NCBI RefSeq assembly: GCF_027484545.1
Contig: NZ_JAIXST010000063.1
Span: 1 to 50,948, forward strand
Direction of reading: 5' to 3'
Source of the DNA: Runella sp.
GTDB lineage: Bacteria > Bacteroidota > Bacteroidia > Cytophagales > Spirosomataceae
DNA: 50,948 nt
Shown: piece by piece, positions 1 through 7,799 of the stretch
Layout: every line of letters begins with the position of its first letter
How positions within the stretch are numbered: the first letter of the stretch is position 1
Translations under genes and position numbers: made by a program
Notes under the pieces: model-generated
Databases searched by the model: none
Seen by the model: the letters and a program-made list of their open reading frames with translations, nothing else
Told to the model about the DNA's origin: nothing

Positions 1-24
1 TCTATATAATTAATAAGCAAGGTT

Positions 25-303
25 TTAATGCTGAGAGTTTTGTAAATTTTTTTTGCGCCCACCACCTACTCTACGCTGTTTTCCTATGGGAATCTCTTCA
101 TAGATTTTTTCATTTTTTAGCTCTAAAAGAACTTTATTGAGCGTTCGACGACTCATGCTCAATAGTTTACTAATGTACATTTTGCCACCAAAACCTAATT
201 TTTTAGCCTCAATAGCTGCATATTGACGTCGGTCTTTCTCTGACAATCGGCTGTAATGCAACTGTATAAAGAACTCTATCTCTGTGTCATAAAAATTTGC
301 CAT
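25..303 (-). pseudogene. ISAzo13-like transposase, N-terminal part (frame interrupted)
   Basis: The 92-residue product resembles the N-terminal DNA-binding part of ISAzo13-family (Rhodopirellula-type) transposases. RLSEKDRRQYAAIEAKKLGFGG (about 19-40) is followed by a helix-turn-helix-like stretch (LLSMSRRTLNKVLLEL) and the family hallmark GGGRKK (about 80-85). I chose the Met at 303; the frame is open further upstream to 333. Right after GGGRKK the gene runs into eight A residues on its own strand (positions 47-54), then stops after seven codons. With seven A's, or a +1 slip, the frame would continue as IYKTLS... off the window edge. It may be a broken copy, a slippage-expressed transposase or a sequencing indel. 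The catalytic DDE part lies outside the window or is lost. Confidence 0.65.
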
Positions 304-389
304 ACGGCAAAAATAATAACTTAAAACGTACACCTTATTTTATTACTATTCCTAAGTGAACAATTTCTATAACACAACCCTCAATCGAA

Positions 390-1388
390 ATGAAAAAATT
401 CTTCAAAATCGCGGGCCTTATTGTAGGCATTGTTATCCTTGGTGTCGCGGGCGTAATAGCCTATGTGAAGTTGGCACTCCCGAACGTGGGCGATGCTCCT
501 GATTTAAAAGTGGAAGTGACTCCTGAGCGAGTAAAACGGGGCGAATATCTCGCCAACCACGTCAACGTCTGTATGGATTGCCACAGCACACGAGATTATA
601 CGTTGTTTTCTGCTCCATTAGTGCCGGGTACACTCGGAAAGGGTGGTGAGCTTTTTGATCAAAAACAGGGATTTCCAGGCATATTTACTTCTAAAAATAT
701 TACGCCTGCCGGCATTGGGAATTGGACGGATGGTGAAATCTTTTGCGCTATCACAACCGGTGTAAGTCGGGACGGTCATGCCTTCTTTCCTATCATGCCC
801 TATCCTTATTACGGAAGCATGGACGAAGAAGATGCCAAAAGTATTGTGGCGTATTTACGTACCTTGCAGCCCATTGAAAGCAAGCCTGCCGACTCTAAAC
901 CTGACTTTCCATTCAATTTTATTATCAATACCATTCCTAAAAAAGCAACTCCTTCCTAGCGTCCGGCAGAGTCGGACGTGGTGGCTACGGGCAAGTATTT
1001 GGTTAGTATTGCGGCCTGCGCAGAATGTCATACCCAAGCTGAGAAGGGACAAATTATAGCCGAAAAAATGTTTTCGGGAGGTCGAGAATTTGCGCTTCCA
1101 GGCGGGCTTCTGATTAGTCCGAATATTACTCCTGATAAAGAAACCGGCATGGGAAATCTTCCTAAGGAAGCCTTTAATGCCCGTTTTAAAGCGTACGCTG
1201 ACAGTTCTTACAAACCTTATAAAGTAGGACCAACTGATTTTCAGACGATTATGCCTTGGACGATGTACGGAGGTATGAGCGAGCATGATTTAGGAGCCAT
1301 CTATACCTACCTGATGTCGCTTAAACCCATCAAAAACGCGGTTCCCGAGAAGTTCAAGCCCAATGCCAAAACGGTGGCCATACGCTGA
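390..1388 (+). pseudogene. membrane-anchored di-haem cytochrome c, split by an in-frame TAG
   Basis: One reading frame of 332 codons is interrupted by TAG at 957-959 and then continues in the same frame to TGA at 1386-1388. Residues about 5-28 form an N-terminal membrane anchor. The first haem site is CMDCH (residues 61-65) and the second is CAECH (209-213). Both halves carry the surrounding motifs of class I cytochromes, including NITP and MPY/MPW segments likely to hold the axial methionine. Such proteins usually pass electrons from periplasmic dehydrogenases. A lysine AAG codon one base from TAG is a plausible ancestor. The first half could still make a membrane-bound mono-haem protein; the second has no convincing start (GTG at 978 only). 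Confidence 0.8.
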
Positions 1389-1442
1389 TAAAACGCTCAA
1401 GCAGCGATGCTCCCGGAGCTGGTCTGATAAAAGGTAATAGTC

Positions 1443-1450
1443 TATGTTTG
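1443..1450 (+). promoter_or_regulatory. Bacteroidota -7 box
   Basis: TATGTTTG matches the Bacteroidota housekeeping -7 consensus TAnnTTTG. It lies about 40 bases before the ATG at 1493. No TTG -33 box was found at the usual spacing, so support is partial. Confidence 0.45.
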
Positions 1451-1492
1451 TTTTATGAAAAACTTTGCTTTAGTTGAATAAAAAAACGAATT

Positions 1493-2362
1493 ATGACCAT
1501 TACTAACCGACTTCTTACCTTCGCGCTTTTAGGCGGGATAATTGCCTGTAATCCGGGCAAAAACAAAGACCAATCGCAGGATACCGAGACGGTTGCCGTG
1601 TTTAACTATGACTTTGCCAAACCTACTGAAAAGTACGTGATGCCAAAGGTTTTGAAAGAAATATCGGGATTGTCGTTTTACAAAGAAGGACAGCTTTTAT
1701 GCGTACAGGACGAAGCGGGGGATGCATTTGTGTACGATTTAGCCCAACAAAAAGTTACTGAGACGCATCATTTTGACCAACCAGGCGACTATGAAGGAAT
1801 CGAAAAAGTGGAGGATGAGGTGTATGTTTTGCGGAGCGATGGCAAACTCTTGAGTTTTAAGTTTGGAAGCAAGGAAACCCGTGAAATAGAAACAAGTCTG
1901 CCCGGGAAAAATGATGTGGAAGGACTAACGTATGATACCGTAACGAAGCGACTTTGGCTGGCGGTAAAAGAAGCCTCTAAAAAAGCCGTTAAAAACGATG
2001 ATAAGGTGATTTATTCTTTTGATTTGAAAAAAAGAAGGGTTTTTACTGAACTGGAATTGAAAGAAAAACAATTTGAATCCATCGGTTTAAAGGGTAAAAG
2101 CTGGAAGGATTTTAAACCTTCTGGAGTTGCTTTTCATCCGAAAACGGGGGAAGTGTATTTACTGAGTGCGGCGGGGCACAAGCTGTTGATTCTCAGCCGC
2201 AGCGGAGTGCCGCTCAAAAGTATAGAACTGAATCCATTGATTTTCCTGCAACCGGAAGGTATCTCTTTTATGCCGGATGGTACGTTGTACATTGCCAGTG
2301 AGGGAGATGGTGGAAGCGGTTATATCCTGAAATTTACGCCAATGAAGGATGCGGGAATGTAG
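1493..2362 (+). CDS. SdiA-regulated domain-like lipoprotein
   Basis: This 289-residue exported protein starts with a hydrophobic signal ending in GGIIAC, a lipobox, so a lipoprotein is expected. The mature part (ISGLSFYKEGQLLCVQDEAGDAFVYDL, DYEGIEKVEDEVYVLRSDGKL, NDVEGLTYD, PEGISFMPDGTLYIASEGDGG) shows repeated six-bladed beta-propeller motifs of the SdiA-regulated family (PF06977 type). Its substrate is unknown; related proteins resemble phytases and NHL propellers. It stands alone between the split cytochrome and a strong terminator shared with purQ. The family call is fairly secure and the function is not. Confidence 0.75.
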   Translation: MTITNRLLTFALLGGIIACNPGKNKDQSQDTETVAVFNYDFAKPTEKYVMPKVLKEISGLSFYKEGQLLCVQDEAGDAFVYDLAQQKVTETHHFDQPGDYEGIEKVEDEVYVLRSDGKLLSFKFGSKETREIETSLPGKNDVEGLTYDTVTKRLWLAVKEASKKAVKNDDKVIYSFDLKKRRVFTELELKEKQFESIGLKGKSWKDFKPSGVAFHPKTGEVYLLSAAGHKLLILSRSGVPLKSIELNPLIFLQPEGISFMPDGTLYIASEGDGGSGYILKFTPMKDAGM

Positions 2363-2406
2363 ATAATGACACTTGTCACCCATCATCTCTATTGGCTTTA
2401 CATATC

Positions 2407-2444
2407 AAACCCCTGATAGGTCATTTAGACACCATCAGGGGTTT
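2407..2444. terminator. bidirectional terminator between the SdiA-type gene and purQ
   Basis: An 11-base perfect stem AAACCCCTGAT / ATCAGGGGTTT with a 16-base loop lies between two convergent stop codons. Confidence 0.8.
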
Positions 2445-2468
2445 GTAAATAGTTTATGCTGCTTGATA

Positions 2469-3155
2469 TTAAACAGTAACGGCCACAATTTGATCCAAAA
2501 TATACCGACCGTCGGCATTGCCAAGGGCTTCATCAGAGGCACGTTCGGGGTGGGGCATCATTCCAAATACGTTTTTACCCGCATTGGTTACTCCCGCAAT
2601 GTTCTCTAAACTGCCGTTTGGATTGGCGATTTCGGTGATGAGGCCATTTTCATCACAGTAGCGGAACAATACCTGATCGTTGTCGTTAAGGCTTTTCAGC
2701 GTATCCGCATCGGCAAAATACCGACCGTCGCCGTGCGCGATTGGAATTTTGTAGGCTTTAGGCTCTAATCCTGCCGTCAATATCGTTGATTGGCTTTGTG
2801 GAGAGAGGTAAATATTACGACAAATGTATTTTTGAGAGCTGTTTCTGAGTAATACGCCCGGTACCAGACCTGCTTCGGCCAAAATCTGAAAGCCGTTGCA
2901 AATACCCATGACATAGCCGCCGCGGTTGGCGTGGGCAATCACTTCGTTCATGATGGGTGAAAAACGCGCAATAGCGCCCGTACGCAGGTAATCGCCGTAC
3001 GAAAAACCACCGGGCAAAATGATAAAATCACAGCCTTGGAGGTCGTGGTCTTTGTGCCATAGCTTAATAACTTCTTGTTCTAAATTGACCCGTAAGGTAT
3101 AGACGGTATCATCGTCGCAATTGGACCCGGGAAAAACTACTACGCCGAATTTCAT
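2469..3155 (-). CDS. purQ: phosphoribosylformylglycinamidine synthase subunit PurQ
   Basis: This 228-residue glutamine amidotransferase supplies ammonia for FGAM synthesis in de novo purine biosynthesis, with the PurS and PurL partners. MKFGVVVFPGSNCDDD is the standard PurQ N-terminus, so the ATG at 3155 is preferred over an upstream frame extension. The catalytic Cys86 lies in YVMGICNGFQ. GGFSYGDYLRTGAIA (49-63) and the His-Glu pair in MMPHPERASDE near the C-terminus complete the class I amidotransferase triad. Length fits the separate bacterial PurQ form. It is divergent from the helicase gene, and a TAACTTTG box on its strand lies at 3208-3201. No other pur gene is in the window. Confidence 0.97.
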   Translation of the reverse strand: MKFGVVVFPGSNCDDDTVYTLRVNLEQEVIKLWHKDHDLQGCDFIILPGGFSYGDYLRTGAIARFSPIMNEVIAHANRGGYVMGICNGFQILAEAGLVPGVLLRNSSQKYICRNIYLSPQSQSTILTAGLEPKAYKIPIAHGDGRYFADADTLKSLNDNDQVLFRYCDENGLITEIANPNGSLENIAGVTNAGKNVFGMMPHPERASDEALGNADGRYILDQIVAVTV

Positions 3156-3200
3156 AGAATAATGGAATAATTGAGCAGATGAGTGATTAACTTGCCGCTG

Positions 3201-3208
3201 CAAAGTTA
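3201..3208 (-). promoter_or_regulatory. purQ -7 box
   Basis: Read on the minus strand this is TAACTTTG, an exact TAnnTTTG match, about 46 bases before the purQ ATG. A TTG lies upstream at 3235-3233 with a rather long 24-base spacer. Confidence 0.6.
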
Positions 3209-3225
3209 CGGTTTTCGATGCGTGA

Positions 3226-3252
3226 TTGATAACAAAACTTCACGTAACTTTG
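3226..3252 (+). promoter_or_regulatory. promoter of the DEAD-box helicase gene
   Basis: TTG at 3226-3228 and TAACTTTG at 3245-3252 are separated by 16 bases, close to the Bacteroidota sigma consensus. Transcription would begin near 3257-3260. That is downstream of the ATG at 3254 and favours the GTG at 3305 as translation start. Confidence 0.65.
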
Positions 3253-3253
3253 A

Positions 3254-4624
3254 ATGTATTTGAAAATTAGTGCGTTAGATTCAAACAGAAATAATAGATT
3301 TATAGTGACTTTCGAAGATTTTAACCTCAACCGCCAACTCCTCAACGCCATCGCTGATGCGGGTTATGAGACTCCTTCACCCATTCAGGAACAGGCAATT
3401 CCGCTTGTTATGCAAGGCCATGATGTATTGGGCATTGCCCAAACGGGAACGGGTAAGACGGCGGCCTACTTACTCCCGCTCCTCATGCGTATCAAGTATG
3501 CGCAGGGACAGCACCCGCGCGCACTCATCCTCGCTCCCACGCGTGAGTTGGTGATGCAGATTGATGCTGCCATTAGTGAATTGGGTAAATATACTGATTT
3601 GCGCCATGTTGCGCTTTTTGGCGGTTTAGGGCCCAAAGCACAAATTGCAGCGCTGCAAAAAGGAGTGGATATTGTAGTGGCGACTCCGGGACGGTTTATG
3701 GATTTGTATTTGAAAGGTGAAATCCTCGTCAAGCAACTCTCGACGTTGATTTTGGATGAAGCCGACAAAATGATGGACATGGGTTTTATGCCGCAAATCA
3801 ACCGAATTTTGGAGGTGATTCCGCGTAAACGGCAAAACCTTCTGTTTTCGGCAACTTTTCCTCCCAGAGTTGAAAAACTGTCCGAAAATTTTTTGGAAGC
3901 CCCGATTCGGGTAGAAGTAACCCTTCAGGCAACCACTGCCGAGCGTGTTGAACAAAGCATTTTCGAATTGCCCAATTTCAGGTCAAAAATCAACTTGCTC
4001 GAATACCTCGTTCAAGGGGCTGAAGATTTTCAACGGGGTATGGTTTTTGTCCGCTCAAAGGAAGCCGCCGACAATATTTATAAATTTTTGAAACGGAAAG
4101 TGGTAACCGACGAAGAAGTGCGGGTCATTCATGCCAATAAAGGCCAAAATACGCGTATCAACGCCATGGAAGCCTTCAAAGAAGGTAAAGTTCGGATTTT
4201 AATTGCCACCGATGTAGCGTCCCGTGGAATAGACGTAACTCAGGTAAGCCACGTCATCAATTTTGACGTACCGCTGATTTATGAGGATTATGTGCACCGC
4301 ATCGGGCGTACGGGCCGAGCCAATCAGGAAGGCAAGGCTATTACGTTTGTAACGATAGCGGATGAATATCACATTGCAAAAATTGAAAAAATCATTCGGC
4401 TGACCATTCCGCGCGCACCCATGCCCGAAGCCGTTGAAATTCCGGAAACGCCTTTTGAGGAAAAGCAGGATATGCTCCGCGAGATAGATGAACAGCGCAA
4501 GCGAGATGATCCTAATTTTAAAGGCGCATTCCATGAAAAGAAACATAAAAAAGTTGTAATTTCGAAGTCACAAAAGAAGCCTTCCACACTAACAAAGAAT
4601 AAGTACAGCAAACGAAAAAAGTAA
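3254..4624 (+). CDS. DEAD-box ATP-dependent RNA helicase (RhlE type)
   Basis: The protein carries all core helicase motifs: a Q motif (FEDFNLNRQLLNAIADAGYETPSPIQ), motif I AQTGTGKT, PTREL, DEAD in LILDEADKMMDMGF, SAT in LFSATFPPR, and HRIGRTGRAN. The last 40 residues are strongly basic, as in RNA-binding tails of RhlE-like proteins. The likely role is ATP-driven RNA unwinding in ribosome assembly or cold adaptation. The frame is open from ATG 3254 (456 residues), but a TAACTTTG promoter box ends at 3252 and homologues begin near TFEDFNL. GTG at 3305 (439 residues) is therefore the better start. Confidence 0.93.
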   Translation: MYLKISALDSNRNNRFIVTFEDFNLNRQLLNAIADAGYETPSPIQEQAIPLVMQGHDVLGIAQTGTGKTAAYLLPLLMRIKYAQGQHPRALILAPTRELVMQIDAAISELGKYTDLRHVALFGGLGPKAQIAALQKGVDIVVATPGRFMDLYLKGEILVKQLSTLILDEADKMMDMGFMPQINRILEVIPRKRQNLLFSATFPPRVEKLSENFLEAPIRVEVTLQATTAERVEQSIFELPNFRSKINLLEYLVQGAEDFQRGMVFVRSKEAADNIYKFLKRKVVTDEEVRVIHANKGQNTRINAMEAFKEGKVRILIATDVASRGIDVTQVSHVINFDVPLIYEDYVHRIGRTGRANQEGKAITFVTIADEYHIAKIEKIIRLTIPRAPMPEAVEIPETPFEEKQDMLREIDEQRKRDDPNFKGAFHEKKHKKVVISKSQKKPSTLTKNKYSKRKK

Positions 4625-4687
4625 AAGTTCGTACAATAACAGATTGGAAACAAACGTTTTTTAAGACGTTCTGATGAGTTGGTAGCG

Positions 4688-5464
4688 ATGAAAGAAATAC
4701 TGTCACTTAGTCATTTAGTTTTTGGGTCATTTGTTGTCATGTTGATGCCCCTTTTTGGGGTGGCTCAAACGATGCAGTTTATCAGCAGCAATCGTCCCGC
4801 CGATACCAGTACCAAAGCGTCTGCGGAAGCTACTGCGGTGGTGAAGAACATGCACTTAATGCCCTTGTTTGGTGAAACCGCTAAAAGCATTGAGCAAATT
4901 GAGTTTGAAATCACTTTTCTCAACGACTGCGATCAAAATTTCACCAATCGTACCGAAGCCAGTGAGTTTTTCTCGGCACGTGGCTGGGAATACCTTCAGG
5001 AGGGCGACCTTGATACCGCTTGCTATCGTTTTAATTTAGCTTATTTGCTCGACAGCAGAAACAGTGATTGTTATTGGGGGTTAGGCGTGGTATGTTTTCA
5101 AAAAGGTCACCTGACCGATGCCGAGCGAATGCTGCGCAAAGGAGCTGATATGGATTCTACCAATGTAGGTTTGTTGGTAGATTTGGCAACGGTGGACTTA
5201 ATTCATTATAAAGAAGCTAAAGAGAATTGGGAGTTGATGGAGGCGGAACAAATTCTTAACCGTGCCATTCGATTGGATTCTACTTCTGCGAATGTGTATC
5301 TCAAAAAATCAGTACTGGAATTTCACAAAGGCAATTACGACGCGGCTTGGGCCAACCTGCATAGAACCCGCTTGTTGGACATAGAACTGCTTGATTATGA
5401 GTTCATGAAAGAACTGCTCGCTAAAAAATGTGACCCCGAGGGGATTTTTAGTACCCAAAATTAA
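4688..5464 (+). CDS. exported tetratricopeptide-repeat protein
   Basis: This protein of about 258 residues has a hydrophobic N-terminal signal ending near LFGVAQ. Three to four TPR-like helical pairs follow: ASEFFSARGWEYLQEGDLDTACYRFNLAYLLDS, YWGLGVVCFQKGHLTDAERMLRKGADMD and NVYLKKSVLEFHKGNYDAAWANLHRTRLLD. TPR units mediate protein-protein contacts in the periplasm or on a membrane; no enzymatic motif is visible. ATG 4688 is used because the in-frame extension starts with TTG and would add only three residues. It is followed by a strong hairpin terminator, so it is probably monocistronic or at the end of the helicase transcript. Confidence 0.75.
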   Translation: MKEILSLSHLVFGSFVVMLMPLFGVAQTMQFISSNRPADTSTKASAEATAVVKNMHLMPLFGETAKSIEQIEFEITFLNDCDQNFTNRTEASEFFSARGWEYLQEGDLDTACYRFNLAYLLDSRNSDCYWGLGVVCFQKGHLTDAERMLRKGADMDSTNVGLLVDLATVDLIHYKEAKENWELMEAEQILNRAIRLDSTSANVYLKKSVLEFHKGNYDAAWANLHRTRLLDIELLDYEFMKELLAKKCDPEGIFSTQN

Positions 5465-5466
5465 CA

Positions 5467-5503
5467 CTGAGGCACCGCTCCAAACGGTGCCTCAGTTGTT
5501 TTT
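5467..5503 (+). terminator. Rho-independent terminator after the TPR gene
   Basis: An 11-base perfect GC-rich stem CTGAGGCACCG / CGGTGCCTCAG with a 7-base loop is followed by a T-rich tract. Confidence 0.85.
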
Positions 5504-5508
5504 AGCCT

Positions 5509-5913
5509 ATGATTCGTACGATTACTTCTGAACAAACCTACCCGCTTCGCCACCAAGTTTTGTGGCCTGACAAACCCCTCGAATTTGTAAAAGTTCCCAA
5601 AGATGAGTTCGGGTTTCACTTTGGCTATTTTGTGGCTGGTGAACCTGTTTGTGTTATTTCTTTATTTATCAACGAGCATAAAGTTGCCCGTTTTCGCAAG
5701 TTCGCCACCCATCCTGACTTTCAACGAAAAGGCATTGGCAGTCAATTGCTTCAACACGTTTTTGAGAAAGCAATTCAATCAAAGGCAGTCCAAATTTGGT
5801 GCGATGCCCGCTTGGATGCCAAACTCTTCTATGAGCGTTTTGGCATGAAACAGGAAGGCGAGCGTTTCTACAAAGGAGAAATACCGTATGTAAAAATGAT
5901 ACGAGTGTTTTAG
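5509..5913 (+). CDS. GNAT-family N-acetyltransferase
   Basis: This 134-residue protein has the acetyl-CoA binding motif A RKFATHPDFQRKGIGSQLL (about 64-82, Q-R-K-G-I-G), followed by IWCDARLDAKLFYERFGM, typical of motif B in small GNAT enzymes. Length is normal for the family. The acceptor substrate cannot be read from sequence. It begins only six bases after the terminator tract of the TPR gene, and its last four bases overlap the 3' end of the convergent oxidoreductase gene. Confidence 0.85.
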   Translation: MIRTITSEQTYPLRHQVLWPDKPLEFVKVPKDEFGFHFGYFVAGEPVCVISLFINEHKVARFRKFATHPDFQRKGIGSQLLQHVFEKAIQSKAVQIWCDARLDAKLFYERFGMKQEGERFYKGEIPYVKMIRVF

Positions 5914-7037
5914 CTTCGCATCTCATTCATCAATTGTTGAATTACCTCCACAAACTTCTCAGTATATTCGCGCTTAGGAGTGGTATCCCAATTTCCAACC
6001 AAACCATTTCCACCCAAGTAAATTCCGTCTTTTCGGGCAATGATGTTGGCGCCTTTGGTGATGAGTTTGTACGTAACTTCGGGTTGAGGAATCAAACACG
6101 CCAACTGCCCCGAAATAGGCGTTAATTCTTCGTCGTTAAAAACGGCTTTGGCTCCCAATCCCATGCAATTGACGATGCATTTTTCAGGTAAAGCATCCAA
6201 ATCTTCCAATTTTTTGATTTCCTGAATCTTGATTTTTCCTCCCAACATCACAAACGTACTCATCTGATGATGCAGGTAGCTCGGGATATTGAACATCATA
6301 TTGGACCGCCAATTCACAATTTTATTTTTGAAAGGATGTTGATTAGCAGCCAATTCCTGTCTTTCGGCCACGAGGCCCGCTAAATGGAAAGATTCTCCTC
6401 CCTGTGATATATCTGTTTGACCGGTAGGCCGCTCGGAAGAAACATTGTATTCGTCCACCCAAGCGGCGATGTCGTTCATGCCGAGTAAAAACTGAAACGT
6501 ACGAAAGGAAAAGCGCGTGGCTTCTTCCCACTGTTGTTGAAATTCCGGTTTGGCAACTTTGGGATCACACACCCGCGATGCCGGTGACCACGTACCCGTA
6601 GCGAGGCTACTCGTTATATTAGGCGCTACATCTTTCGTATAAATGGTTACTTCACAGCCTTTTTCCTGTAGTAGTCGGGCTGTTGCAAGCCCCACCGTTC
6701 CACAACCAATTACTGCTATTTTGCGCTCTCCCGTGGCTAAAACCAATTGACGAGCCATGTTGCCCGTTCCCCAGGAAAGCGACCACCCGCTGCCACCATG
6801 CCCATAGTTATGAATGATGGTTTTGCTGCCCATTTCTTCTTTGGCAATGCGCGGTCCCGAAGCTCGGAAAGGCCGTAGTCCGACGGTTTCTTTGACAATA
6901 CGGTCTAAAGAGAGTTTGAGTTTTGGGATTGTGTGATAACTGCTTTTAACACTGGGGCGCGGAGCACAACTCACGACTCCTGTAGCTATCCCGAAGCCGC
7001 TTAGGGTAGCTGCATTGATAAAATTACGACGATTCAT
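5910..7037 (-). CDS. Tat-exported FAD-dependent oxidoreductase, circularly permuted DAAO-like
   Basis: The start MNRRNFINAATLSG is a twin-arginine signal, and GVVSC (about 20-24) fits a lipobox, so a lipid-anchored periplasmic flavoprotein is expected. VGLRPFR (52-58) and HNYGHGGSG (76-84), which sit near the C-terminus in D-amino-acid oxidases, come first here. The Rossmann FAD motif IAVIGCGTVGLATA (107-120) follows, then GTWSP (148-152). The protein ends soon after GGNGLVGNWDTTP, where ordinary family members would go on to VGLRP. All parts of the fold appear present in rotated order. Substrate is unknown; D-amino acid or glycine oxidation is an inference. It has its own promoter at 7088-7117. 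Confidence 0.85.
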   Translation of the reverse strand: MNRRNFINAATLSGFGIATGVVSCAPRPSVKSSYHTIPKLKLSLDRIVKETVGLRPFRASGPRIAKEEMGSKTIIHNYGHGGSGWSLSWGTGNMARQLVLATGERKIAVIGCGTVGLATARLLQEKGCEVTIYTKDVAPNITSSLATGTWSPASRVCDPKVAKPEFQQQWEEATRFSFRTFQFLLGMNDIAAWVDEYNVSSERPTGQTDISQGGESFHLAGLVAERQELAANQHPFKNKIVNWRSNMMFNIPSYLHHQMSTFVMLGGKIKIQEIKKLEDLDALPEKCIVNCMGLGAKAVFNDEELTPISGQLACLIPQPEVTYKLITKGANIIARKDGIYLGGNGLVGNWDTTPKREYTEKFVEVIQQLMNEMRS

Positions 7038-7087
7038 AATGATTAGATGAAGAGAATGAAAAGTTAGATTAAAAATGCGCGGCCAAA

Positions 7088-7117
7088 CAAAAATACCATA
7101 AAAGTCGTGATAGTCAA
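7088..7117 (-). promoter_or_regulatory. promoter of the permuted oxidoreductase gene
   Basis: On the minus strand TTG (7117-7115) and TATTTTTG (7095-7088) are separated by 19 bases, an exact fit to TTG-N17-23-TAnnTTTG. The ATG follows about 50 bases downstream. Confidence 0.75.
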
Positions 7118-7213
7118 ATGATTTTATTGTTATCTTGGATAACTCAAAATATTATTTCAATAAATACCCAAAACGTACTATTTTTTATTTCTTCACTCCA
7201 ATTTATATTAACG

Positions 7214-7696
7214 ATGAAAACTACTTTTACTCTTTTGCTAAGTTGTTGCTTATTCGCCAATGCTTTTGCGCAAACAGTGCAGTTTTATGGAAATCCAACC
7301 TCTCCGATTTCATCGGGGGCGGTGGTGCCGTCAGGAAAACAATTACTTTGGACAAGTGGGGTTGTGGCAGGTGTAGCTGACAGTACAGCTGCTGAAGGAA
7401 CCTTGGCACGTTTTGGAGATACTAAAACGCAGGCAATCAATATTTTGAAGAATCTTGAAAAAGCCGTAAAAGCGAAGGGATTGACCTTCAAAGACGTGCT
7501 GATGTTGCGGATTTACGTAACACCCGATCATTTTAAAGGTAACAAACACGATTATCAGGGCTGGTTTGATGCGTACGCGCAGTATTTTGGAACGAAAGAT
7601 AACCCAATCAAACCTACGCGCTCTACCATTGGCATTATGGCACTCACTCACCCTGATAAATTCATTGAGATTGAGTTAGTAGCGGTATTTCCCTAA
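7214..7696 (+). CDS. exported RidA/YjgF-family protein
   Basis: The ATG at 7214 gives 160 residues beginning with a clear signal peptide (MKTTFTLLLSCCLFANAFA, cleavage before QTV). The rest is one Rid domain. TRSTIGI near residue 143 keeps the arginine that binds carboxylates in RidA, and FIEIELVAVF keeps the C-terminal glutamate. Cytosolic RidA hydrolyses reactive enamine or imine intermediates; an exported version suggests a periplasmic counterpart with unknown substrate. The gene is divergent from the permuted amino-acid-oxidase-like enzyme. This is notable because such oxidases make imines, the class of compound Rid proteins act on. Confidence 0.85.
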   Translation: MKTTFTLLLSCCLFANAFAQTVQFYGNPTSPISSGAVVPSGKQLLWTSGVVAGVADSTAAEGTLARFGDTKTQAINILKNLEKAVKAKGLTFKDVLMLRIYVTPDHFKGNKHDYQGWFDAYAQYFGTKDNPIKPTRSTIGIMALTHPDKFIEIELVAVFP

Positions 7697-7705
7697 CTAA
7701 AGAAG

Positions 7706-7727
7706 TCGGGTATTTCTACCCGATTTT
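7706..7727 (+). terminator. terminator after the RidA-like gene
   Basis: Stem TCGGGTA / TACCCGA with a 4-base loop, followed by TTTT. Confidence 0.75.
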
Positions 7728-7740
7728 ACAAAAAATAGTT

Positions 7741-7791
7741 GTCATCCAGTAAGGGTCAAAATGCGTCAATTTTAGACCCTTACTGGATGAC
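7741..7791. repeat. 17-base perfect inverted repeat
   Basis: GTCATCCAGTAAGGGTC (7741-7757) and its exact reverse complement (7775-7791) flank a 17-base AT-rich centre. It lies between two convergent genes, just beyond a separate terminator hairpin. It may terminate the minus-strand DUF4097-like gene or be a palindromic dispersed repeat. Confidence 0.85.
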
Positions 7792-7799
7792 AAAGTTTA

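Noticed and set aside
390-1388. Two separate cytochrome genes (390-959 and 978-1388)
   Set aside because: The frame is the same on both sides of one TAG, the second part has only a GTG start in the middle of a domain, and together they have the length of one di-haem protein.
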